This document shows, one piece after another, positions 7,377-14,936 of a stretch of 36,987 nucleotides of DNA. Source of the DNA: a bacterium (GTDB taxonomy: Bacteria; BMS3Abin14); NCBI GenBank assembly GCA_029210965.1, contig JARGFZ010000025.1:1-36987 (forward strand). Reading direction: 5' to 3'. Numbering within the stretch: position 1 is the stretch's first letter; every line of letters begins with the position of its first letter. Position numbers and translations under genes: made by a program. The notes below the pieces were generated by a model, which saw only the letters and a list, made by a program, of their open reading frames with translations, made no database searches and was not told where the DNA came from.

Positions 7377-8264
7377 TCACTCGATGTTCTGCACCTGTTC
7401 ACGGACCTTTTCCAACCCGGTCTTAAAATCAACGACCCGTTCTGAGATCTCCGGGATCCCGGACTTTGATCCGATGGTATTGATCTCGCGCTGAATTTCC
7501 TGGATCAAAAAATCCAGACGCCTCCCGATCACACCGCCTTTTGACATAGCTTCCCGAAATGAATCCTGGTGGGTACGAAGACGAGTGATCTCCTCCGTTA
7601 CATCTGATCGCTGGGCCAGCATAGCTACTTCCACCTCAAGCCTTTGAGGCTCCACCCGTTCACCCAGGTCCAGGTCCGCCAGAAACTTTATAATACTCTG
7701 TCTGGCTCTTTCGGGAGCATCCGGGGCTATTTCTTCAATACCTCTGGATATCCCAGTCAATTCATCCATCCGCTGAACAAGGTCCTGGGCCAGAACGTCA
7801 CCTTCACCGTGCCTGTGTTTAACCATTTCATCCAGAGCCTGACCAGCGGTTTTCAGAATAACGGAATTGATCTCTTCATCTGCTTCCCTCTCGTTGCTCT
7901 GAACGATATCACCGGCCGCAAGGATGTGATCAAGACGGACCTTGTCGCCTATGGACGCGGCCACACTTTCGAGAGCTTTGGCCACAGCAAGAGCCCTGTC
8001 AGTGTCGACAACGAATTCCAGTGGGCGATCCTCAAGGATCAGAAATATCTCAACCTTTCCCCTGGATACGCGTTTTCTGGTCATGTTGCGCAGCTCAGGA
8101 TCCAGATGCATCAGGCTGCGAGGCGTCCTGACCATTACATCGAGATGCCTGTGGTTCAAGGAACGTACTTCCACAGTAATACGGCCAAACCCGGTCTCCC
8201 CGGTGGACCTGCCGTATCCGGTCATGCTTGCTACACCGCTCTTTTCCTTCGATGGTTTGTTCAA
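7377..8264 (-). CDS. YicC/YloC-family endoribonuclease
   Basis: The N-terminal signature SMTGYGRS and the following EVRSLNHRHLDVMVRTPRSL mark the YicC/YloC family. The C-terminal DUF1732-type part ends in MSKGGVIGRRLDFLIQEIQREINTIGSKSGIPEISERVVDFKTGLEKVREQVQNIE, which is strongly conserved in the family (shown here only as its key stretch IQREINTIGSKS). Members cleave RNA and take part in sRNA turnover. I start at the TTG at 8264, which overlaps the TGA of the DUF4416 gene (TTGA), giving 295 residues and translational coupling; the ATG at 8225 within SMTGYG is the alternative. It lies directly before gmk, as in many deltaproteobacteria. Confidence 0.88.
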   Translation of the reverse strand: MNKPSKEKSGVASMTGYGRSTGETGFGRITVEVRSLNHRHLDVMVRTPRSLMHLDPELRNMTRKRVSRGKVEIFLILEDRPLEFVVDTDRALAVAKALESVAASIGDKVRLDHILAAGDIVQSNEREADEEINSVILKTAGQALDEMVKHRHGEGDVLAQDLVQRMDELTGISRGIEEIAPDAPERARQSIIKFLADLDLGERVEPQRLEVEVAMLAQRSDVTEEITRLRTHQDSFREAMSKGGVIGRRLDFLIQEIQREINTIGSKSGIPEISERVVDFKTGLEKVREQVQNIE

Positions 8265-8782
8265 GTCAACAGAGCTTCCTTTCTGATCCTGCTGAAAAAT
8301 TCCATCACCACAGACTTTCGATAATCCGGGTATGTCCACTCCAGCAGATCGACCCCGCCATCCTTCCTGAACATATAGGAAAGCTCCCCGTAAATGCCCT
8401 TTGAAAGGTATATGCGATGGGAGTACGGTTTTGTCGTGGCCAGAACCAGGGATTCAAGTGACAGCAATCCGGGGTCCAGGTTTACGGTTCTCTTACTCCC
8501 AATGCTCATTTTCTTCTCGATGCGGTTTGTAACCAATTTGGCTTCTACAAGTGCGGCACGCACCACAGGTTCTGCAAAGACCCAGTAAGACCTTAAGAGG
8601 TTAGGACCCATCTCCCTTTCATAATAACTGGTGAAACTTTGGAAAACTTGCGGATCTGTTTTCCGGAGCAAGGGGCCAAACACATCTTCTGTTCTCGATT
8701 CAGCTTCACTAAGTGCCTCTTCCGACCTGGACAGGACACCCATCACAAGAAGAGCTGGTCCAGGGTGCTGTTGTATCCCCAC
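8261..8782 (-). CDS. DUF4416 family protein
   Basis: A 173-residue protein of a family with no known function. Conserved landmarks are visible in order: FTSYYEREMGPNLLRSYWVF, LVEAKLVTNRIE, VNLDPGLLSLESLVLATTKPYSHRIYL, SKGIYGEL and LEWTYPDY. I start at the GTG at 8782, which has AAGGAA at good spacing and lies two bases after the stop of the upstream gene. Its stop overlaps the proposed TTG start of yicC. Tight packing with yicC and gmk suggests a housekeeping role linked to RNA or nucleotide metabolism, but that is inference from context only. Confidence 0.85.
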   Translation of the reverse strand: MGIQQHPGPALLVMGVLSRSEEALSEAESRTEDVFGPLLRKTDPQVFQSFTSYYEREMGPNLLRSYWVFAEPVVRAALVEAKLVTNRIEKKMSIGSKRTVNLDPGLLSLESLVLATTKPYSHRIYLSKGIYGELSYMFRKDGGVDLLEWTYPDYRKSVVMEFFSRIRKEALLT

Positions 8783-8784
8783 CT

Positions 8785-10581
8785 TTATTCCTTTTTCTTT
8801 TCCAACTGCTCCTTGAGGTGCACTGCCTCTTCTTCCAATTCCCGGACCCTGGTGCTGTAATATTCCTCAAGCTGGTTGTGGCTTTTCAGGATCCTTGCAA
8901 CCTTGCTTCTCACGATGGCGTCGATACGTTTTTCATCGAAGCTCAGGGCCTGATTTTTCCGCCCCATGGCAACCTTCGGGGAAGAATTGTGAAGCTGGAC
9001 GATATTTTCCAGAACACTTTTATCTATAGGCGCGAACACCCTGTGGTCAAAATCTTCCAACACACCCTCCAGCTTTGATTTCTCTTTGGTCATCAGGACT
9101 GTTGTCGTCGATCGAAGATCAAGTAAACCTTTGAGGAGACAAGCAGCTGCAGAAGATTCCAGACCAGGTAATGAATCGGCGATTAAAATGATATCAGGCA
9201 ACTCCCTGTTAAGGGATTCGACAAGCTGTTGAGGATCTTTTGCTATCTGAAGCCTGATTTCCTGCTGGGTGCAAAATTTCGTAACTTTCCCGGCGAGGTC
9301 GCCATCAGATTCCGAAATCACCAACATTTTTAAAATACCAGATTGTTTTCCTTCGATCTCGGGTACCGTTAAAGGCAGGTACTTGGGAGCTTCCCTGGCG
9401 TTTTCAGCCATCCGGTTGAACACCTGCAAAAATTCTGAGATCTGGAACGGTTTATCCAGGTATTCATCAACATTGTATTCTTCCTGGACCTTTCCCTTAT
9501 ATTTATACTTTTTGTATACAGCAGTCAGGATCATAACCTTGGCAGTGTTGTCAGATTCCTCCTTGATCCTTCGGCAAAGTTCAAACCCATGGAGCTTGGG
9601 CATCATCGCATCGGTCACCACAAGGGGCGGCCTTTCTTTCATGTAGACCAGGAGCCCCTCCTGCCCATCCATTGCCGTAAAGACATTGAAACCTTCACCG
9701 GTCAAGATCTGTTCCAGAAGCAGTAGAATTTCACGTTCATCATCTACCACCAGGACCTTGGTGCCGGCATACTTCCCCGTTTTCGGTTGTCCCTTTTGCA
9801 AATCATCGAAACCCGTTGTATCCTCACCACCCGAGTGCATCCTGATTATTTCTGCGGCTTCCAGAGCCTCCTCCTCAAGGGCGGTTCCTTTCAGCAGATC
9901 CAGGAGCATGAGGGCCTGCTCATATTGGCCGTTTCGATCCACCTCCTTAGCCAATTGGAGGATTTCAGCCTCGTGTACTGATTCCGTCTCACCCGATCCT
10001 GCCAGGATTCGAAACAGTTCCTGGGCCTCTGTGTTTTCTGAATCCAGTTTAAGGGCCTCAATAACCAACCCCACAGCAGGTTCACCTTTCTTCGTCTTCA
10101 GACCCAGGGATGCTGCCTGAACAAAGGCCTGAGCTGCGTGAAACGGCATACCCGCGTCCCGGTTTAAAGTGGCGAACTGTATCCATTTTTCCATATCCTC
10201 GGGATCGACGCTGATAACCTTGTCGAAGACCGATACGGCCATCAAATGTTTGCCTTCCTTCCGATAGATATTGGACAGCTGGCCATAAACCTCTTTAGCT
10301 TCCTCATGGTTATCCATCTCCTCCAGAATTTCAGCGAGGAGATAGTAGGATTCGTGTTGAGACGGAAAGTCCCTCTCCATTTTTCTCAGGATGGCAATGG
10401 CTTTGTTCAGGTTGCGATGAGGACTGTCCGGGACTGAAAAAAGGCGTGCTGCCGCGAGGAAGTGTTTGGAAGCTTCTGCAACGTCACCCTTTTGTTGATA
10501 TAATCCGCCAAGGGAATTGTGCAGGTCGGGGCGGTTGGGGTGCTTTCTAAGTTGTTTTAAAAGTCCTTTTATCTGTTCCAT
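8785..10581 (-). CDS. TPR protein with an intact receiver and a degenerate second receiver
   Basis: A 598-residue cytoplasmic protein without signal peptide or membrane segment. Residues ~1-250 are helical TPR-like repeats (for example LHNSLGGLYQQKGDVAEASKHF and AIAILRKMERDFPSQHESYYLLAEIL). Residues ~275-390 form a receiver domain with VVDDE (acidic pair at 280/281), D324 in VVTDAMMP, a Thr in ILTAV and a Lys in YLDKPF. Residues ~417-530 fold like a second receiver: DIILIADSLPG keeps an Asp (469), but the lysine position reads VFAPID, so it is probably inactive. The last ~60 residues form a charged coiled coil. It is the downstream member of a four-gene group with an exported TPR protein, a tandem-receiver coiled-coil protein and an AMIN protein, and is best read as a phosphorylation-controlled scaffold. 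Confidence 0.85.
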   Translation of the reverse strand: MEQIKGLLKQLRKHPNRPDLHNSLGGLYQQKGDVAEASKHFLAAARLFSVPDSPHRNLNKAIAILRKMERDFPSQHESYYLLAEILEEMDNHEEAKEVYGQLSNIYRKEGKHLMAVSVFDKVISVDPEDMEKWIQFATLNRDAGMPFHAAQAFVQAASLGLKTKKGEPAVGLVIEALKLDSENTEAQELFRILAGSGETESVHEAEILQLAKEVDRNGQYEQALMLLDLLKGTALEEEALEAAEIIRMHSGGEDTTGFDDLQKGQPKTGKYAGTKVLVVDDEREILLLLEQILTGEGFNVFTAMDGQEGLLVYMKERPPLVVTDAMMPKLHGFELCRRIKEESDNTAKVMILTAVYKKYKYKGKVQEEYNVDEYLDKPFQISEFLQVFNRMAENAREAPKYLPLTVPEIEGKQSGILKMLVISESDGDLAGKVTKFCTQQEIRLQIAKDPQQLVESLNRELPDIILIADSLPGLESSAAACLLKGLLDLRSTTTVLMTKEKSKLEGVLEDFDHRVFAPIDKSVLENIVQLHNSSPKVAMGRKNQALSFDEKRIDAIVRSKVARILKSHNQLEEYYSTRVRELEEEAVHLKEQLEKKKE

Positions 10582-10593
10582 AGGTAAATTCCA

Positions 10594-10659
10594 GTGAACG
10601 GTGAAGGATGACGGGTGAGTGGGAAAAAACGTACAGTCTGTTCACTGTTCACTGTTCAC
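10594..10659 (+). repeat. Two heptamer arrays filling the gap between two TPR genes
   Basis: Positions 10594-10621 hold four degenerate GTGAnnG units, ending 13 bases before the ATG of the TPR-receiver gene. Positions 10639-10659 hold three perfect TGTTCAC units, ending five bases from the 3' end of the exported TPR gene (10664). Confidence 0.75.
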
Positions 10660-10663
10660 CTGT

Positions 10664-11212
10664 TTAGTAGTTCCCCTTCGCCTTGTTGTATTCTGACTCG
10701 GCCTTGCTGTATTCCTCCAACTCCATGTAGACCTCGCCAAGGTAAAAATGGATCTCCGGGTTTGACCCATCCTCAACGACTGCCTGGAGCAGGACCTGTT
10801 CGGCTTCCCTATATTTCCCCTCCATGAAGAGACTTAACCCTCGTTCAAGCAGCCCGCTTGATCGAGTGGTTTCCCTGCTCAGTCGCTCTTCAATGACCCT
10901 GACTCTTCGGGCTGCGTCGTCCCGTTGTATACCCGGCCGGCCAAGATCCATAAAACGTCTAAAATGCCTCAGGGCATCCCTGTCTTTGCCCCCATCTTCG
11001 TAAATCAGTCCCATCCTGTAGTGGGCTCTCATATCGTTTAGCCCCAACGCTTTTCGATAATACTGGAGAGCTGTCCTGTAGTCCTCGCTGGCGAAGTATT
11101 TCTCGCCCATTTCGTAGGGGTCCTTCCCCTTGTCTCCACCGGCCTGCACCTGCTGAGGCAACATCACACAGACCAGCAGTAGTGCTGTCAGGAGACGGAA
11201 AACAATTTTCAT
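10664..11212 (-). CDS. Exported TPR-repeat protein
   Basis: A 182-residue protein with a typical Sec signal peptide (MKIVFRLLTALLLVCVMLPQQVQA, cleavage expected after VQA) and no lipobox cysteine. The mature part holds TPR-like helices: PYEMGEKYFASEDYRTALQYYRKALGL, AHYRMGLIYEDGGKDRDALRHF, LLERGLSLFMEGKYREAEQVLLQAV and IHFYLGEVYMELEEYSKAESEY. I chose the ATG at 11212, preceded by AAGGAG, over the upstream GTG at 11236 that directly follows the neighbouring stop. It is probably a periplasmic interaction module. The preceding gene's product has a domain in the same compartment, so the two may bind each other; this is inference. Confidence 0.85.
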   Translation of the reverse strand: MKIVFRLLTALLLVCVMLPQQVQAGGDKGKDPYEMGEKYFASEDYRTALQYYRKALGLNDMRAHYRMGLIYEDGGKDRDALRHFRRFMDLGRPGIQRDDAARRVRVIEERLSRETTRSSGLLERGLSLFMEGKYREAEQVLLQAVVEDGSNPEIHFYLGEVYMELEEYSKAESEYNKAKGNY

Positions 11213-11236
11213 GTACTGCTCCTTTCCCGGAGTCAC

Positions 11237-14200
11237 TTACAAAAGCGACCCTATGCCGGACATGTCCCAGGTAAGTACCCGCATGGGAACCGCTCCAATA
11301 TCATAAAGAACGAGCTGCAGACCTGAAGGCTTAACTGCAAGCTCCTCTCTGGAAAATGCTACCGTCAAACCTACCTCATACAGGAAAACGGGGTTCATTT
11401 CTTTTCCTGCTGCGGACACCCGGCTTGATATGAATTTGCTCCCTTCAAGTTCTGCGGGGAAATGAGCCCTGATTTCCCTGCCGGAATGATCCCTTAACGC
11501 AATATGCTGTTCAAAACTATCGGCATAACCCGGGTAACCGCTCTTCAGATTTTTGTTGTAAACCGTAATGTAGTAGGCCCCTGAAAGGTTGTATGTCTTT
11601 GCCATATCGGTCATGGCTTTTTCCGTCTTCTCGCTGGTCCAACCCTCTTTTGCTGCCGTGTATTTTATAGCCGCCTCCAGCTCCTCCCTTGTATGAAGGG
11701 TGGCCTGGATCATCATGTCATCTGATACCGATTGTACCGTATTCCTGCGCCAGAGTTCTTCATAGGTCTCCTCAGGCCCCGAACTCGCGATCCAGGGTTT
11801 TGGAGGTTTGCCGGCCGGGATCTGCGGATCTGGAACAGCAGCTATGCCCGGCAGCGGTATGGCAACTTGACCCGAGCCGGCATCGTTCCGTGTTTTGGCC
11901 AGATATCCACCGGCAAAAATAACAAGGGCGGCGACCGCCGCAATGGCCGCTACTCCATACTTGCCCTTCCAGGTGACGACTTCGAGATATCGGCTGCGAC
12001 CAGGCATATGCATCGGGTAGATCCGTGCCGCTTCCTCGCCCATTAACCGGCGGCTTTCCCTGAGAGCGTCCTGGAAGGATTCCTTGAGCTCGCTCTCTTT
12101 TTCACTCCACATCGCCCTATCCTTACGGTAAGCCGACTTTTCCTCTTCCAGAGCTCTCATAAGGGATTCAACACTTTTCTCAAGGGCTGTTTCCTTGTCC
12201 TTCTGTTCCCTGAGAACATTTTGAGCTTCCAGAACCGTTTTCCCAAGCACCTCTTCCAACTGATCAAGACGGTCATCCAGATGAGAATTGCCCCTTGCCG
12301 CTGCTTGAGGTTCATCGTCCAGAACGGCTTTTCTTTGCTCCTCTTTCTTCTCTAACTGCTCACAGCGATTCCGGGTCTCTCGCAAAACAGCCTTTAGCTC
12401 CTTGTTATCCTTTTCCAGCAGCCCGATCTTTTCATCTTCCTTGGCAAATTCCAGAAACTGGGCCTTGAGTTCTTCGATCTTTCTATCGGCAGCGTTACGC
12501 AACTCCCTTTCAGATTCCAATTTTTTTTCCAAATCCAGGATCTTGTCATCAGCTTCATCACCCTCGTCCAGCTGACGTTTGGCTTGGGCAAGTTCATCTG
12601 CGAGGAACGCTTTTTCTTCAGCCTGACGGTCCAGCTGGCCCTCAAGATCCATACGTGCCTCAGTCTCACTGGCAGCAAGCTTTTGACTCTGCTCTCCCTC
12701 TTCCTTCAACACTTCAATCAGATTTTCCAACTCTAAATTTCTGGATCGAAGTTCATCCATATCTCCCTGGGAACCGGACAGTGTGTCTTTCTCTTTCTCG
12801 AGAAAATCAGCTCTTTTAAGAGCCTCTGCCAGTTCGTCCTTGAGAGCGGACAGTTCAGCTTTAGTATTGGCAGGCAAGGCATCCAGCTGCTTGCGAAGCT
12901 CGCTGGTTTCCGATTGAGCCTGCTCCAGCTGGGATTTGACCTCGTCAAGCCACTGGACATTGGACTCCGCTTCAGCAATGCGGGAGATAAGCTTCTGGTT
13001 CTCTTCTCCGGCCTTTTCCAGCTGCTGCTTGAGTGCGGCGGCGGTATCATCTTCTTTTTCCCTGTTCTGGATGATAGAATTTGCCTGGTCCTCAATCTCC
13101 TTTTTAGCCGCAATGGCAGCTTTAAGATCCCTGGTTAAACCTTCGATTACTTCCTGTAGCTTTTGGCGATCAGGCCCATTATCCCCGGGATCAGGTATCT
13201 CCCGGGACTTGAGTTCTTCAATTTCACTGTTAAGGAGTCTGTTCCGATTCTCCAGCTCCAGAGTCGCGGCATTGGCTTCTTCCAGCTTGCCAGCAAACTC
13301 TGTCAGCTGGGACTTTAACTCAAGGTTGGAATCAGCCTCCAGGTGTTTATCTTTTAACGCCACATTTTCACTCATCAAGGCGTCCAGCTCTTCCTGTTTT
13401 TCCTTCAGTTTCTGTTCTAACTTCCGGCCAAGCTCCTCAAGCTCCACTCGTCCCTGACCATCGGAAGACACCTCCACCAGCCTGGCCTGCAGTACACGGT
13501 TTTCCTCGGCCAGCCTCTCGGATTCGTTTCTGGACTCCTCAAATCGCTGCGTAGCAAGGGTGAGCTTGTCATGAAGACCACCTTGGGTCCCCTCCACCGT
13601 TTTCCTCATTTCAAACAGTTCAGCTTCCAACTGATCCTTTGTTTTTCTCACATTATCCAGATCAGCTTCCAGCTGAGCCTTTGCACTCTTCATACCCTTC
13701 AGATCACCTTCCAGCTGTAATTCCCTGGCAACCTTACCTTCCAGCTCCGCCTTTGCTTTTTCAAGCTTCCTCAAGAGTTGTGGATCACCGCCTTCTATAG
13801 CTGAAGCTATGGTTTCACCAGGTATGTCCGCGTCCTCCAACGGCACGAAAAATCCTGTTTTTCTCTCTATATTAATTGGAGCCACCTCCCCTAAAGAGGT
13901 GAATCGGCGAACGAGTTCATGGAGTTCCGATTTCATAAACGGTTTCTGCAGGTATGCGTCGGCGTGATATCTGAGCTTGGAGTGGCGCTCAAAGGATTCA
14001 TCATCAACCACCGCTGACATGAGGATGATGGGGATACTTTTTGTGCTTTCAAGCTTTCGAAGCATCTCGCAGACCACAAAACCGTTCAGATTGGGCATCT
14101 GGACATCCAGCAGGACCAGATCAGGCAGAAGTTCACCGGCCTTTTTATAGCCGACCTCTCCATCAGAAGCGATTTCGGTCCTGACGCCCAACTCTTTCAG

Positions 14201-14785
14201 GAAATCCGTGGTGATATCACAAATGTACCGGGAATCGTCCACAACAAGTATGGTGAGTTCCCCTGTTTCAACATGGACCTGTGCAGAATCCTGAGGTGCC
14301 TCAACAGGGAACTGTGAGATCTCGTGAGCATTTTGGGTCTCGGCAGGTTCTGGATGGTCCAGGGGTTCCTCAGCATCCGGCGTGATCGTCACTTCCGAAA
14401 ACCCAAAGTCATCACCAACAATACTCCGGATCATGTCAATGAGTACCTGGCCGCTGAACGGTTTAGGCAGGTAGCCTTCGGCATGTATACTCAGGCTGGA
14501 ATGTCTGTCAAGAAGCGCTTTTTCAACCTTCCCCGACATCATGATCACTGGAATATTTCTGGTTTCAGAGCGCTCTCTGAGTGCCTTGAAGAGGACAAAC
14601 CCCTGGATCTTGGGTATTTCAATGTCGGTGATGATGAGATCAGGCTGTTCTGCAACAGCCAGGGCAAGACCTGTCTCCCCATCCTGGGCGTTGACGATAT
14701 CGACATCGCTATCGGCCAGCAGGTCGTTTACGTAGGTTTGATAGAAGAGGTCGTCCTCAATTACGAGGAACTTCAGCTTTGCCAT
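11237..14785 (-). CDS. Tandem-receiver, giant coiled-coil membrane protein (FrzS/AglZ-like layout)
   Basis: An 1182-residue protein. Residues 1-125 are a receiver with the acidic cluster EDD (10-12), D54 in IITDIEIP, a Ser in MMSGK and a Lys in YLPKPF. Residues ~176-298 are a second receiver with VVDD (181-184), D227 in LLDVQMP, MSAVV and YLQKPF. Both carry an insertion of the form RHSxLxxHAxxYLxKPF, similar to receivers of Myxococcus FrzS/AglZ-type proteins. Residues ~320-925 are Glu/Lys/Leu/Gln-rich coiled coil. A single membrane segment follows at ~943-960 (GVAAIAAVAALVIFAGG), then a Pro-rich linker and a ~180-residue C-terminal domain of unknown type, placed outside the inner membrane by the simple topology. 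It is probably a phosphorylation-responsive polar or envelope scaffold. The difference from FrzS and AglZ is the tandem receivers plus membrane anchor. Homology to them is by layout, not proven. Confidence 0.85.
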   Translation of the reverse strand: MAKLKFLVIEDDLFYQTYVNDLLADSDVDIVNAQDGETGLALAVAEQPDLIITDIEIPKIQGFVLFKALRERSETRNIPVIMMSGKVEKALLDRHSSLSIHAEGYLPKPFSGQVLIDMIRSIVGDDFGFSEVTITPDAEEPLDHPEPAETQNAHEISQFPVEAPQDSAQVHVETGELTILVVDDSRYICDITTDFLKELGVRTEIASDGEVGYKKAGELLPDLVLLDVQMPNLNGFVVCEMLRKLESTKSIPIILMSAVVDDESFERHSKLRYHADAYLQKPFMKSELHELVRRFTSLGEVAPINIERKTGFFVPLEDADIPGETIASAIEGGDPQLLRKLEKAKAELEGKVARELQLEGDLKGMKSAKAQLEADLDNVRKTKDQLEAELFEMRKTVEGTQGGLHDKLTLATQRFEESRNESERLAEENRVLQARLVEVSSDGQGRVELEELGRKLEQKLKEKQEELDALMSENVALKDKHLEADSNLELKSQLTEFAGKLEEANAATLELENRNRLLNSEIEELKSREIPDPGDNGPDRQKLQEVIEGLTRDLKAAIAAKKEIEDQANSIIQNREKEDDTAAALKQQLEKAGEENQKLISRIAEAESNVQWLDEVKSQLEQAQSETSELRKQLDALPANTKAELSALKDELAEALKRADFLEKEKDTLSGSQGDMDELRSRNLELENLIEVLKEEGEQSQKLAASETEARMDLEGQLDRQAEEKAFLADELAQAKRQLDEGDEADDKILDLEKKLESERELRNAADRKIEELKAQFLEFAKEDEKIGLLEKDNKELKAVLRETRNRCEQLEKKEEQRKAVLDDEPQAAARGNSHLDDRLDQLEEVLGKTVLEAQNVLREQKDKETALEKSVESLMRALEEEKSAYRKDRAMWSEKESELKESFQDALRESRRLMGEEAARIYPMHMPGRSRYLEVVTWKGKYGVAAIAAVAALVIFAGGYLAKTRNDAGSGQVAIPLPGIAAVPDPQIPAGKPPKPWIASSGPEETYEELWRRNTVQSVSDDMMIQATLHTREELEAAIKYTAAKEGWTSEKTEKAMTDMAKTYNLSGAYYITVYNKNLKSGYPGYADSFEQHIALRDHSGREIRAHFPAELEGSKFISSRVSAAGKEMNPVFLYEVGLTVAFSREELAVKPSGLQLVLYDIGAVPMRVLTWDMSGIGSLL

Positions 14786-14811
14786 CGAGATCCGGTTTCC
14801 CTTTAGCTGCG

Positions 14812-14836
14812 CAGCTCCTGTGTATACCAGGAGCTG
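14812..14836 (-). promoter_or_regulatory. Hairpin in the leader of the tandem-receiver gene
   Basis: Perfect 9-bp arms CAGCTCCTG (14812-14820) and CAGGAGCTG (14828-14836) around a 7-nt loop, 27 nt upstream of the ATG. There is no T-run. It could control translation or mRNA stability, or bind a regulator. Confidence 0.4.
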
Positions 14837-14879
14837 TCCCGTGGGAAAAGTAGGTGAGAGGAGGAACTATCCTGATGCC

Positions 14880-14930
14880 CTCGCAAAAAATCTCTTCGAG
14901 CCATTTTGCGAGATGGATTTCTTGCGAGCC
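14880..14930 (-). repeat. Short relative of the TTTTTGCGA repeat family
   Basis: CTCGCAAAA (14880-14888) pairs with TTTTGCGAG (14904-14912), with TCTCTTCGAGCC between them. The same TCTTCGAGC and TTGCGA blocks occur in the longer elements at 17024-17190 and 29288-29410. It lies directly after the AMIN gene. Confidence 0.5.
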
Positions 14931-14936
14931 CATCAA

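Noticed and set aside
11237-14785. SMC-type ATPase
   Set aside because: The long coiled coil looks similar, but there is no Walker A or ABC signature; receivers are at the N-terminus and a membrane segment at the C-terminal side.
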